NCBI RefSeq assembly: GCF_026409565.1
Contig: NZ_CP112881.1
Coordinates: forward strand, 2,093,501-2,157,500
Direction: 5' to 3'
Source: Sneathiella aquimaris
Lineage (GTDB): Bacteria; Pseudomonadota; Alphaproteobacteria; Sneathiellales; Sneathiellaceae
Length of the DNA: 64,000 bases
Numbering within the stretch: position 1 is the first letter of the stretch; the number at the start of each line of letters is the position of its first letter. Below are positions 46,706 to 55,205 of the stretch, piece by piece. The translations under genes were made by a program, and so were the position numbers. The notes below the pieces were generated by a model that searched no databases, was not told the origin of the DNA, and saw only the letters and a list, made by a program, of their open reading frames with translations.

Positions 46706-47125
46706 CTAAAAGGGGAGCTTATAATCTCTGGGAAGACCTAACCATTCCAAGGCGGGTTCTGGTGCTGTGAATATATTCACTGTCGGCAACCCTTCGTTCA
46801 GGAAGCTACCATACATGCGGGAAATACCGTGGGTTAGTTTTGAAGCTGTAACAAATGCGATTGGAAAAACACCGCGCCAGGCCATCTTCTGTTGAACGAA
46901 GTTATTTACCTTCCGCACATCATCACTTGTGAGATCAATCCGTTCACAAGCTCTGAAATCAACAAAACTGCCATATCCGGGCAATAGTCCAGGTGTTTCA
47001 TTCGCTTCCGTTGCGACACGCATCAGAATGTCGAAATTTAATACCGCACCATGTCTAATAAAAATCACACCTGCGGTTTTATCAAGAAAAACTTTATGTG
47101 AGAAAGCATCCGAGTTGCTCGTCAT
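46706..47125 (-). CDS. SpoIIAA/STAS-like protein
   Basis: About 139 residues. The pattern fits the STAS-like SpoIIAA-related family: an initial strand pair (GVIFIRHGAVLNFDILMRV), a GSFVDFRACERIDL stretch, an IAFVTASKLTHGISRMYGSF helix and a final EPALEWLGLP. Function is unknown. An in-frame TTG at 47146 would add seven residues. It converges on the histidine kinase gene. Confidence 0.6.
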   Translation of the reverse strand: MTSNSDAFSHKVFLDKTAGVIFIRHGAVLNFDILMRVATEANETPGLLPGYGSFVDFRACERIDLTSDDVRKVNNFVQQKMAWRGVFPIAFVTASKLTHGISRMYGSFLNEGLPTVNIFTAPEPALEWLGLPRDYKLPF

Positions 47126-47294
47126 TAGTATAAACGTCCATTTCAAATTGAATTTTTCACGTTATACAAACTGAACTGGTTTTATTCTGGATACGAAGAG
47201 AGTATCTTGTCAAGTCATTCAACAAATAAGCGTAGAATAGTATGACGTTTCATATCTGGCTTAAACCAGCCGATACAATCTGAAAATAAACCCA

Positions 47295-47657
47295 CTATCG
47301 ATATAGCAATGGCAGGGAATAAATCAGAACACCGTTGTTTTGGTGCGGGAGAAAACAAAGAGAGAAGGGCCGGGGATCAAACGCCCCATGTTCCTGCATC
47401 TGGTCTTTCACATTATCAAGACCAATAAACCCTTTTGTGCGGTCCGAACCTGAAACTGTTTACAGTTCCGCCATTAGACTGGTCGAAGGTTCAAAAAAGC
47501 CCGAAATTCTAGTCTTATCCCGAATTTACCGTGATGGACCATAGGGATTTCTCGATATTTTGGTGACGGCAGCATTGTGTGTCAGCAAGGCGCCAGGGGT
47601 ATAAGTCGCGTTTTCCAGAATATTGGGACGGCCATTTTCGACCACCCCCCCTCCAAT
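47295..47657 (-). pseudogene. possible decayed gene downstream of the YCII-domain gene
   Basis: One minus-strand frame is open from about 47657 to a stop at 47295 except for two internal TAA codons (one at 47526-47528, one near 47472). Its pieces read like protein: NATYTPGALLTHNAAV, RISGFFEPSTSLMAEL and KGFIGLDNVKDQMQEHGAF. I do not recognise the family. No functional gene is seen in the 47147-47671 stretch otherwise. Chance is possible, so the call is tentative. Confidence 0.3.
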
Positions 47658-47671
47658 CTGGTCTGGTCAGG

Positions 47672-47992
47672 TCACATTTCCATATTAAGGGCAGGCGCGA
47701 TTTCAATTGATCCGCCACCCTTTATATGTGGGCATGGCTTTGTCATCCTGATTGCAGCCTCTATATCTTCAGCCTCGAGGATTGTGTAGCCAGAGATCGG
47801 ATTGGCCCCTCCATCATCGGTAACGGTTCCATCTGATTGAATTGTTTTGGAGGGTCCGACAGGCAACCCTGGCTCAGCGACAGCATCCCCTAATGATTCC
47901 ATCCAAGTACGCCATTCTGCCATATGTTGCGCCCCGTCTTCATTCGATTCAATTTTGGGTTGGCCATGATAAGCCAATACAAATTTGGGCAT
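47672..47992 (-). CDS. YCII-related domain protein
   Basis: A 106-residue alpha-beta barrel-type protein (KFVLAYHGQPKIE, GYTILEAEDIEAAIRMTKPCP) of the YCII-related family, known as small dimeric proteins sometimes linked to dehalogenation or sigma-factor genes. It has an AAGGA ribosome site. It is divergent from a TetR gene, with a 20-bp palindrome between them, so it is a probable target of that regulator. Confidence 0.82.
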   Translation of the reverse strand: MPKFVLAYHGQPKIESNEDGAQHMAEWRTWMESLGDAVAEPGLPVGPSKTIQSDGTVTDDGGANPISGYTILEAEDIEAAIRMTKPCPHIKGGGSIEIAPALNMEM

Positions 47993-48048
47993 GTCTTAAT
48001 CCTTTTCGCTACAAGTGTGTTGAGAAGAAGAATTTTGACATCGATCTA

Positions 48049-48068
48049 AATATGATCAAGATCATATT
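48049..48068. promoter_or_regulatory. 20-bp palindromic operator between YCII and TetR genes
   Basis: AATATGATC-AA-GATCATATT: perfect nine-base arms around a two-base centre. It lies 57 bases from the YCII-domain start and 40 bases from the TetR start, an ideal place to control both divergent genes. Confidence 0.7.
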
Positions 48069-48107
48069 AAAAATAATGCTATGCTTGCCCGATATTGGAG
48101 AAAACCC

Positions 48108-48710
48108 ATGCCTTATAGCGCCGAGCACAAAAAAAACACCCGCGCCACCATCATCGAGACGGCACGGACCCTTTTTAATATTCATGGATTTCGGGGGGTG
48201 ACGATTGGCATGATCATGAAGCAGGCCGGCCTGACCCATGGCGGTTTTTACAATCATTTTGATAACAAAGAAGCGCTTTATGCAGCGGCGGTCAAAAGTT
48301 TTCTTGGCGGGCGCGGGGCCCAATGGCGCGAAGAGGCCGGTATTGATCCCAGCCGTCTCAATCCTGAAATGGCCCAACATATGCTGGACAGTTATTTGTC
48401 AAACGAACATCTGGAAGATATGGAAAACCAATGTCCGATGATTGCCCTGCCGTCTGATGTGGCGCGGGCCAGTCCCGATGTCCAACAGGCCTATCAGGAA
48501 CTTCTAACAGCAATGGTTTGGCTGTTTGAAAACACCTTGGACGGTCCAGAAGAAGGCGTGCGGCAACGCGCCTTATCAATGGCAGCCCTTTGCGTTGGTG
48601 GCATGGTGCTTGCCCGGACCCTTCCGGATTCAGGACTTGCAATAGAAGTTCGCGACGCGGCGCTCAAAGCGGCCAGTGATATGAGAGAAGTGTCTACAGC
48701 TACCCCATGA
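48108..48710 (+). CDS. TetR/AcrR family regulator
   Basis: A 200-residue regulator with HTH GVTIGMIMKQAGLTHGGFYNHFDNKEAL (about residues 32-60). ATG 48108 is chosen over 48081 because a GGAG ribosome site lies seven bases upstream and the protein then starts like its relatives (MPYSAEHKKNTRATIIETA). It is divergent from the YCII-domain gene, sharing a strong palindrome. Confidence 0.9.
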   Translation: MPYSAEHKKNTRATIIETARTLFNIHGFRGVTIGMIMKQAGLTHGGFYNHFDNKEALYAAAVKSFLGGRGAQWREEAGIDPSRLNPEMAQHMLDSYLSNEHLEDMENQCPMIALPSDVARASPDVQQAYQELLTAMVWLFENTLDGPEEGVRQRALSMAALCVGGMVLARTLPDSGLAIEVRDAALKAASDMREVSTATP

Positions 48711-48791
48711 GATTTATCTATTGGGATCAGGTATCGCTTTGCAACCTGCTTGCTTTAACGCCAAAAAAGATTGAGAAACCTCGCTTTTTTC

Positions 48792-49009
48792 CTACCCTTC
48801 GCGGATAACGGTGAGGTGCGGACCCCGCATATAGAATAGATCGATTTCGCAATTTTCGAAATATGAGTTGGCTGTCTCACTTGGGGCGAAATGCATGGCA
48901 CTTCACCGGGCTTAACCAAAGATTGCCAGCCTGCAAACGTTTGGATGCCCTGTTGATACCAGTGTTCTGTACCATTAGTCTGTTCGCCTTGATTTGTTTG
49001 AAAAGCACT
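48792..49009 (-). pseudogene. frameshifted gene remnant, possibly cupin-like
   Basis: On the minus strand one frame reads GTEHWYQQGIQTFAGWQSL then KPGEVP, and after a single-base shift the adjoining frame continues MHFAPSETANSYFE, CEIDLFYMRGPHLTVIREG and a stop at 48792. The two halves join naturally at GEVP/MHFAPSE, the kind of PGE-x-MH pattern seen in small cupin proteins. No start is seen: a TAA precedes it at 49010-49012. It appears to be the 3' part of a broken gene and fills most of the gap between the TetR gene and tRNA-Ser. Confidence 0.45.
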
Positions 49010-49084
49010 TTAGGATCGCGTGAAAAATAACCGCATTAAAACCAATAGGTTACATCTTACTTGATCGTTAGGGTGAAGATAAAG

Positions 49085-49174
49085 TGGCGGAGGGACGGGG
49101 ATTCGAACCCCGGAAGGGCTTGCACCCTTGCTGGTTTTCAAGACCAGTGCATTCAACCGCTCTGCCATCCCTCC
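49085..49174 (-). tRNA. tRNA-Ser (anticodon TGA)
   Basis: 90 bases on the minus strand. It has acceptor stem GGAGGGA/TCCCTCC, discriminator G, a long variable arm, anticodon loop CTTGAAA (TGA), T-arm GGTTCGAATCC and an encoded CCA. Confidence 0.97.
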
Positions 49175-49403
49175 GCAATACTCAAAATCAATTATTATCG
49201 ATTTTGAAGGCCAAAAGACCTTCGTCTGTTTGGCGTTCGAGACGTTTACTCGTTCAGGCACCACGCTGTCAATAGGGTAGATTGGTAAAAAATCATTTTT
49301 GGTAGAAAAAAGAGGCAATTATGAACAAGTTTCGGCCATGCAATCGTTGCACCATATGGCTGGGTATGGCAAAAAGGATAAAAGCTTGTTCTAAGAGGGG
49401 TAA

Positions 49404-50387
49404 ATGCTGAAAATTTCCACAAAATTAGGATCTTTGGTTGTCGCAGTTGCGATGGCAATGCCGATCAGCAGCGCGGTCGCTGCAAAAAAGGAATTTGGTC
49501 TGTGGCTAGAAGAATTGAAAGCGGAAGCCCACGCCAATGGAATTAGTAAGCCGATACTCGATACTGCCTTTCGAAATGTGAAGTTTAAAGAAAAAATTAT
49601 TACTTTGGATCGCAAGCAGCCCGAAGTAACACAGACCTTTCAGCAATATATGGCGAAAAGGCTCCCGAAATCCCTCGTTGATATGGGAAAAGCCCGGCTG
49701 CGCAAACATAAAGCCGTATTGGATGAGGTGAGCCGGATATATGGTGTTCAACCCCGCTTTATCGTCGCTTTGTGGGGTGTGGAAACCCGTTTTGGAAAAT
49801 ATACAGGCGGGTTTAATGTTGTCGAAGCCTTGACCACACTGGCATATGATGACCGCCGCGCCGATTATTTTCGCAAAGAACTGATGATCGCACTGAGGAT
49901 TCTCGAAGACAGGCATATTAAGCCCGGCGACATGAAAGGGTCCTGGGCAGGAGCCATGGGTCAAGCTCAGTTTATGCCATCAAGCTTTGTGAATTTTGCG
50001 GTCGATCATGATAAGGATGGTCGGCGCGACATTTGGACAACCAAACCGGATGTTTTCGCGTCTGCGGCAAATTACTTATCTAAATCGGGCTGGCGTGGGG
50101 ATCAGACATGGGGACGGGAGGTTAAGCTTCCGGCCGACTTTGATAAGAACCTGATCAGCCTGAAGATACAAAAGCCCATGCAGGAATGGCAGAATTTGGG
50201 TGTCAGAAAAGTAAACGGCACAGATTTACCCACCCGCCAGCTCGTGGGCTCGCTTGTCCAGCCAAAGGGCGGGAATGGGCAGACTTTTCTGGTCTACAAT
50301 AATTACCGGACCATTTTGAAATGGAATTATTCAACTTATTTTGCCATGTCCGTTGGACAGCTGGCAGATAAATTGGTTTCGCCTTAA
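49404..50387 (+). CDS. mltB: lytic murein transglycosylase, MltB family
   Basis: 327 residues with a signal peptide (to about A27; no lipobox). The SLT-type domain carries the catalytic E127 in LWGVETRFG, followed by MKGSWAGAMGQAQFMPSSF. It cleaves the MurNAc-GlcNAc bond, giving 1,6-anhydro ends. It heads the run to rlpA, dacA, tmk, holB, tatD and an MBL protein. The start ATG follows a GAGGGG ribosome site. Confidence 0.95.
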   Translation: MLKISTKLGSLVVAVAMAMPISSAVAAKKEFGLWLEELKAEAHANGISKPILDTAFRNVKFKEKIITLDRKQPEVTQTFQQYMAKRLPKSLVDMGKARLRKHKAVLDEVSRIYGVQPRFIVALWGVETRFGKYTGGFNVVEALTTLAYDDRRADYFRKELMIALRILEDRHIKPGDMKGSWAGAMGQAQFMPSSFVNFAVDHDKDGRRDIWTTKPDVFASAANYLSKSGWRGDQTWGREVKLPADFDKNLISLKIQKPMQEWQNLGVRKVNGTDLPTRQLVGSLVQPKGGNGQTFLVYNNYRTILKWNYSTYFAMSVGQLADKLVSP

Positions 50388-50407
50388 TCTAAAAGGGTTA
50401 TTGCAGT

Positions 50408-51403
50408 ATGGGTATTACAAGACATTTTCGGCATTTCAGAATTATCGGCACGACCACAGCGATATTGATTTCGGCGGGTTTATTATCCGGTTGCGCCGAG
50501 ATTAGTTTGCTGGGGCATGCTGCATCTGAGATGAAATCATCAGATAACACGGATTTGTCAAAGGTCAATCGGGGGAGCCGGAAAGTCGGGAAGCCCTACA
50601 AAGTAGATAATATCTGGTATTATCCGGCAGAAGATCCACAGTATAGCGAAACCGGTATTGCATCCTGGTATGGCGAGCCATTTCATGGACGTAAAACTGC
50701 GAACGGTGCAGTCTATGACATGAACCAGCTGACAGCAGCCCATAAGACCCTGCCTATGCCGACAGACGTCAGGGTCACCAATCTGGAAAATGGCCGTTCG
50801 CTGGTCGTAACCGTTAATGATCGCGGGCCATTTGTCCATGGCCGGATCATTGATCTCTCACGGCGGGCTGCGCAGCTTCTGGGTGTTATTCGAAATGGCA
50901 CGGCCAAAGTTCGCGTAGAGTTGGCCAATCCGGCCGGGCAGGATGTACGATATCTTGCAAAAGCAGAAACAACAGAAGAAGAAAAGAAAAAAGTAAAAGC
51001 GGCGCCCAAGGCAGATGTACAAACAGCCACATTGGCACCGCCAAGCGATGTTAAGGCCGCGCCAAAACCGGATGTGGCTGAATTGCCCAAACCAGTGGAT
51101 AGGGCAAACGAAACAACACCGACCCCGTCCGTCCCGGATAATGTACTATCAGTAGAGCCTGTCGCGGACAGTGAAATTTTTATTCAGGCAGGCGCGTTCA
51201 TCGATTTTAACAATGCTAATCGGCTAAGCGCTCAACTATCCGGTCTTGCACCAACAAAAGTAAATCAGGTTCTGGTGAACGGTCAGGATTTCTACCGTGT
51301 TCGGCTTGGGCCCGTTTATAGCGTGGACGAAGCGGACATTCTATTGGCGAAACTGATCAATTCTGGTCATACAAATGCCAGAATTATCATCGAACAACAG
51401 TGA
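50408..51403 (+). CDS. rlpA: septal ring lytic transglycosylase RlpA, SPOR domain
   Basis: A 331-residue lipoprotein. The lipobox LLSGC puts lipidation at C29. The double-psi beta-barrel domain (about 78-170) has GIASWYGEPFHGRKTANG and VNDRGPFVHGRIIDLS with its catalytic Asp. A Pro/Ala/Lys-rich linker (about 185-250) leads to a C-terminal SPOR domain (about 255-331) that binds denuded glycan at the septum. It cleaves strands lacking stem peptides, the product of AmiC-type amidases such as the one at the start of this window. Confidence 0.95.
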   Translation: MGITRHFRHFRIIGTTTAILISAGLLSGCAEISLLGHAASEMKSSDNTDLSKVNRGSRKVGKPYKVDNIWYYPAEDPQYSETGIASWYGEPFHGRKTANGAVYDMNQLTAAHKTLPMPTDVRVTNLENGRSLVVTVNDRGPFVHGRIIDLSRRAAQLLGVIRNGTAKVRVELANPAGQDVRYLAKAETTEEEKKKVKAAPKADVQTATLAPPSDVKAAPKPDVAELPKPVDRANETTPTPSVPDNVLSVEPVADSEIFIQAGAFIDFNNANRLSAQLSGLAPTKVNQVLVNGQDFYRVRLGPVYSVDEADILLAKLINSGHTNARIIIEQQ

Positions 51404-51471
51404 CCGACCCTTCGATACTCAGATTAAAGAATGTGACTTTGAAAATTATTTGGCAGAAAAAAAGTGAGAGA

Positions 51472-52659
51472 ATGTTGAAATTTCTTCCCGCTATCGGAAT
51501 CAAACTCAGAAAAACGCTTGTTTTTGCAGCCGCGGTAACTGGTCTCACGATCATGGGATCGTCGGCGCAGGCGTTGGAAACAGCTGCCCGGCAAGCCTTT
51601 CTAATGGATATGGATACCGGTGCCGTTCTTCTTGAAAAAGATGCCGATACCTTAATGCCACCCGCATCAATGAGTAAATTGATGACAGTGACCATGTTGT
51701 TTGAACGGTTGAAAGACGGCTCACTTAAAATGGATGATACATTTCCAGTAAGTGAAAAAGCCTGGCGTAAAGGGGGCTCCAAAATGTTTGTGGAGGTCAA
51801 TAAACGTGTCAAAATCGGAGACCTTCTTCGCGGTATCATTGTTCAATCCGGTAACGATGCCTGCATAGTTGTCGCCGAGGCTTTGGCCGGGTCAGAAGCT
51901 GCCTTCGCAGACTCAATGACCGCCCGCGCCCGAGAAATTGGACTCGAAAAAAGTATTTTTGCGAACGCTACCGGTTGGCCGGACCCTAATCACCGCATGA
52001 CTGCCCGGGAACTGGCGCTGCTTTCTAAATACATAATCCGGAATTTCCCCGATTATTATGGAATATTCAGCGAAAAAAGTTTCACCTTTGGCAAAACCAA
52101 CAAAGGTAAAGACATCAAACAAGGAAACCGCAACCCGCTTTTATATTCAAATAATGGCGCGGATGGTCTGAAAACCGGTCATACGGAAGAATCCGGTTAC
52201 GGCTTGACGGGCTCAGCAAAACGCGGGGATAGACGTTTAATCCTTGTTGTTAATGGGTTATCCAGTGCAAAGGAACGGGGCAGGGAGTCAGAACGGTTGC
52301 TGGAATGGGGATTTCGCGAGTTTGACAATTACGCCTTGTTTAAAAAAGATCAGGAAGTTGCCAAAGCGCGCGTCTGGTTGGGCGAAAAGGAACTGGTTTC
52401 CCTTTCCGTCGAAAAGGACCTGACCGTCACGATGTCTCGTAAAGACAGACGATCCATGCAGGTCAAACTGGTCTATAACGAACCTATTCCGGCCCCAATT
52501 CTTAAGGGAACCCCCGTCGCACGGCTGATCATTACTGCGCCAGAGATGGAAACCATCGAAGTTCCATTGATTGCGTCAGAAGACATTAGCCGGCCCGGCA
52601 TTTTTGGCCGCGTCAGCGGAGCCATTAAATACGTTCTTTTCGGGGCTTCAGCCAACTAG
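51472..52659 (+). CDS. dacA: D-alanyl-D-alanine carboxypeptidase (PBP5/6 type)
   Basis: 395 residues. A signal peptide (to SAQA) is followed by a serine peptidase S11 domain with S66-M-S-K69, S126-G-N128 and K234-T-G236, then a PBP5 C-terminal beta domain (about 290-375). It trims the terminal D-Ala of pentapeptides. A GTG at 51400, overlapping the rlpA stop, is in frame, but ATG 51472 gives a normal signal peptide and has a GAGAG site. Confidence 0.95.
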   Translation: MLKFLPAIGIKLRKTLVFAAAVTGLTIMGSSAQALETAARQAFLMDMDTGAVLLEKDADTLMPPASMSKLMTVTMLFERLKDGSLKMDDTFPVSEKAWRKGGSKMFVEVNKRVKIGDLLRGIIVQSGNDACIVVAEALAGSEAAFADSMTARAREIGLEKSIFANATGWPDPNHRMTARELALLSKYIIRNFPDYYGIFSEKSFTFGKTNKGKDIKQGNRNPLLYSNNGADGLKTGHTEESGYGLTGSAKRGDRRLILVVNGLSSAKERGRESERLLEWGFREFDNYALFKKDQEVAKARVWLGEKELVSLSVEKDLTVTMSRKDRRSMQVKLVYNEPIPAPILKGTPVARLIITAPEMETIEVPLIASEDISRPGIFGRVSGAIKYVLFGASAN

Positions 52660-52666
52660 GTATTTT

Positions 52667-53314
52667 ATGAGTAATTCAATAACTTATCCCGGAAAATTCA
52701 TCACACTTGAAGGTGGGGATGGCACTGGAAAATCTACGCAAGCGCGATTGCTGAACGAGTATATTCAGGCAAATTTCAACACGAATGTATTGCTTACGCG
52801 AGAACCCGGCGGTGCGCCCGGTGCTGATGAAATTCGCGAACTGATCTTGACGGGCGATCCGGATCGCTGGGACGCTGTTGGCGAAACTCTGTTATTTTAT
52901 GCCTCCCGCCGAAATCATCTGCGCCTCACGGTTTGGCCCGCATTGGAAGTGGGAACATTTGTTATTTCTGACCGATTTGCCGACTCGACAATGGCGTATC
53001 AGGGTTACGGAAATCAGTTGGGTGTTGAAAATGTCCAGAAAATTCATGATGTGACGGTCGGTGACTTCGAACCTGATCTGACCCTCATTCTGGATATTGA
53101 TGTGGCGCGTGGCTTGGCCCGGACCCAGGGCCGGTCCCATAATGAAGATCGGTTTGAAAAAATGGATCTGTCGATGCATGAGCGCATGCGGCAAGGGTTC
53201 TTTGATATTGCTGAGAAAAACAAACATCGCTGTGTGATTGTCGATGCAGACCGCCCAATTGATGAAATTCAATCTGATCTACGGGCCATCGTAAAAGAAA
53301 GGCTCTTTTCTTGA
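52667..53314 (+). CDS. tmk: thymidylate kinase
   Basis: A 215-residue dTMP kinase with P-loop EGGDGTGKST (15-24), the DR(F/Y) segment SDRFADSTMAYQG and a LID region RTQGRSHNEDRFE. It makes dTDP for DNA synthesis. The start ATG lies eight bases after dacA, and the stop overlaps the holB start (TTGA). Confidence 0.96.
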   Translation: MSNSITYPGKFITLEGGDGTGKSTQARLLNEYIQANFNTNVLLTREPGGAPGADEIRELILTGDPDRWDAVGETLLFYASRRNHLRLTVWPALEVGTFVISDRFADSTMAYQGYGNQLGVENVQKIHDVTVGDFEPDLTLILDIDVARGLARTQGRSHNEDRFEKMDLSMHERMRQGFFDIAEKNKHRCVIVDADRPIDEIQSDLRAIVKERLFS

Positions 53315-54402
53315 GCGAAGAGCCAACAGCAGATGCCCTGGAAGGGTTTCCTCATCCACGGGACAGCGGAGCTCTTATCGGGCATCACGCCGCTGAAACT
53401 GAATTTCTGGCAAGTTTCAACGGCGGCCGATTTCATCATGCCTGGCTGATTTCTGGAAAAATGGGGATCGGTAAAGCCAGTTTTGCCTACCGGGCAGCGC
53501 GTTTCCTTCTGTCGCAGGAAGGATCGGGAAGCGGATTGTTTGGCCCACCAGACAGTCTGGATACGCCAGCGGATCACCCCGCCGTAGCGCTTATGAACGC
53601 AGGATCCCATCCCGGATTGGCGGTTCTTAGACGCCAGTATGACCCTAAAGGAAAGAAACATTTCAAAGTTATTCGGATCAATGACGTACGGTCACTGTCC
53701 AACTTTTTTGGATTGAAATCCAGCGACGGAGGATGGCGGGTCGTTATTGTTGATACAGTCGACGACATGAATGTCAGTGCGGCCAACGCGTTCTTGAAAA
53801 TTTTGGAAGAACCCCCTGCACGCACCATTTTCTTCTTGTTATCCCATACCCCGGCAGGATTGCTTCCGACCATTCGGTCCCGGTGCAGAATGCTGCCCCT
53901 TAAACCACTGGAAGATCAGGATTTAAAAACGGTTTTAACAAGTTTAAGCCCTGATCTAGCAGATCACGATCTGGATATTTTGGCCGTGCTTGCTGAGGGA
54001 AGTCCCGGACAGGCGCTCAGGTTGCAACAGGCGGGCGGTACCCAGGTCTTCTTATCAATGCTTGAATTATTTAACGGATATCCCCATTTCTCGCCGGATA
54101 AGCTTCATGGTCTTGCTGATGCCGCTGGTAAAAAAGGCGGCGAGACGCTTTACGATGTGCTCACGACGGTGTTTCCCTGGTGGATCTCCCGACTTGTGAG
54201 AGGGATTAGCACCGGATTTGATGGTACGGTATATGTGCAGAATGAAACAGATGTGATGAACAGACTTGCCAGCCATCAATCTGTTGCATTTTGGATAGAT
54301 ATCTGGGAAAAGTCGAACCATCTGATCAATCGGGCGGAAAGCGTCAATCTGGATCGCAAACAAGTGGTTTTGGATTTGTTTTTAAGCACAGCCCGAAAAT
54401 AA
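53311..54402 (+). CDS. holB: DNA polymerase III delta prime subunit
   Basis: A 363-residue clamp-loader subunit. It opens FPHPRDSGALIGHHAAE and has a P-loop-like GKMGIGKAS at 49-57, DTVDDMNVSAANAFLKILEEPP and the SRC-type motif TIRSRCRM. The start is TTG, overlapping the tmk stop codon. tatD follows after 17 bases; many relatives carry metG in that gap. Confidence 0.94.
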   Translation: MSEEPTADALEGFPHPRDSGALIGHHAAETEFLASFNGGRFHHAWLISGKMGIGKASFAYRAARFLLSQEGSGSGLFGPPDSLDTPADHPAVALMNAGSHPGLAVLRRQYDPKGKKHFKVIRINDVRSLSNFFGLKSSDGGWRVVIVDTVDDMNVSAANAFLKILEEPPARTIFFLLSHTPAGLLPTIRSRCRMLPLKPLEDQDLKTVLTSLSPDLADHDLDILAVLAEGSPGQALRLQQAGGTQVFLSMLELFNGYPHFSPDKLHGLADAAGKKGGETLYDVLTTVFPWWISRLVRGISTGFDGTVYVQNETDVMNRLASHQSVAFWIDIWEKSNHLINRAESVNLDRKQVVLDLFLSTARK

Positions 54403-54419
54403 ATAATCAAGGATGAATT

Positions 54420-55205
54420 ATGCTTGTTGATAGTCACTGCCATCTCGATTTTGAGCAGTTATCATCACAAATGGATGATGTATTAAGACGCGCCGAATTG
54501 GCAAATGTCGGCCATATGCTGACAATTGGCACTAAACTGCGCCAGTTTGATGGGGTCCGCGCTATTGCAGAAGCCCATGACAATATTCATTGTTCCGTCG
54601 GGATCCATCCTCATGAAGCGGAAGAAGAGGGGAGTGATATCACTGTTCAAAAGCTGGTGGATCTTGCCAGCCATCCAAAAGTTGTAGCCATCGGTGAAAC
54701 CGGCCTTGATTACTTTTATGAGCATTCCCCCCGCGACATTCAAAGACAGTCTTTCAGAATTCATATCGAAGCCGCCCGGGAAACCGGCCTGCCGTTAATC
54801 GTTCATACGCGAAACGCGGATCAGGACACCATCGATATTCTACATGAAGAATATGCGAAAGGCCCTTTTACGGGCGTTATACATTGCTTTAGCTCTGGCT
54901 GGGAAGTTGCTGAAAAATCAATGGAAATTGGGTTTCTTATTTCTATATCTGGAATTGTCACATTTAAAGCCGCTGAGGATTTAAGAGACCATGTTCGGAA
55001 AATTCCGCTGGACAAATTGCTGGTCGAAACTGATAGCCCTTATCTTGCGCCCATTCCCAACCGGGGAAAAACAAACGAACCCTCGTTCGTCGCCCATACC
55101 GCGGCCAAGGTTGCCGAGTTAAAAGAAGTAAGTCAGACTGAAATCGCGGACATTACTACGCAGAATTTCTTTGCTTTGTTTAATAAAATTCAACGAGAAG
55201 ATTGA
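54420..55205 (+). CDS. tatD: TatD family metal-dependent deoxyribonuclease
   Basis: A 261-residue amidohydrolase-fold nuclease with metal residues in VDSHCHLDF, GIHPHE, GETGLD and VETDSPYLAP. TatD-type enzymes degrade 3' DNA ends and have been linked to DNA quality control. It has an AAGGA ribosome site; the stop overlaps the start of the next gene by one base. Confidence 0.93.
   Translation: MLVDSHCHLDFEQLSSQMDDVLRRAELANVGHMLTIGTKLRQFDGVRAIAEAHDNIHCSVGIHPHEAEEEGSDITVQKLVDLASHPKVVAIGETGLDYFYEHSPRDIQRQSFRIHIEAARETGLPLIVHTRNADQDTIDILHEEYAKGPFTGVIHCFSSGWEVAEKSMEIGFLISISGIVTFKAAEDLRDHVRKIPLDKLLVETDSPYLAPIPNRGKTNEPSFVAHTAAKVAELKEVSQTEIADITTQNFFALFNKIQRED

Noticed and set aside
47335-47544. 69-codon plus-strand frame considered as a transposase fragment
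   Set aside because: No terminal repeats, no recognisable transposase motif; the opposite strand looks more protein-like.
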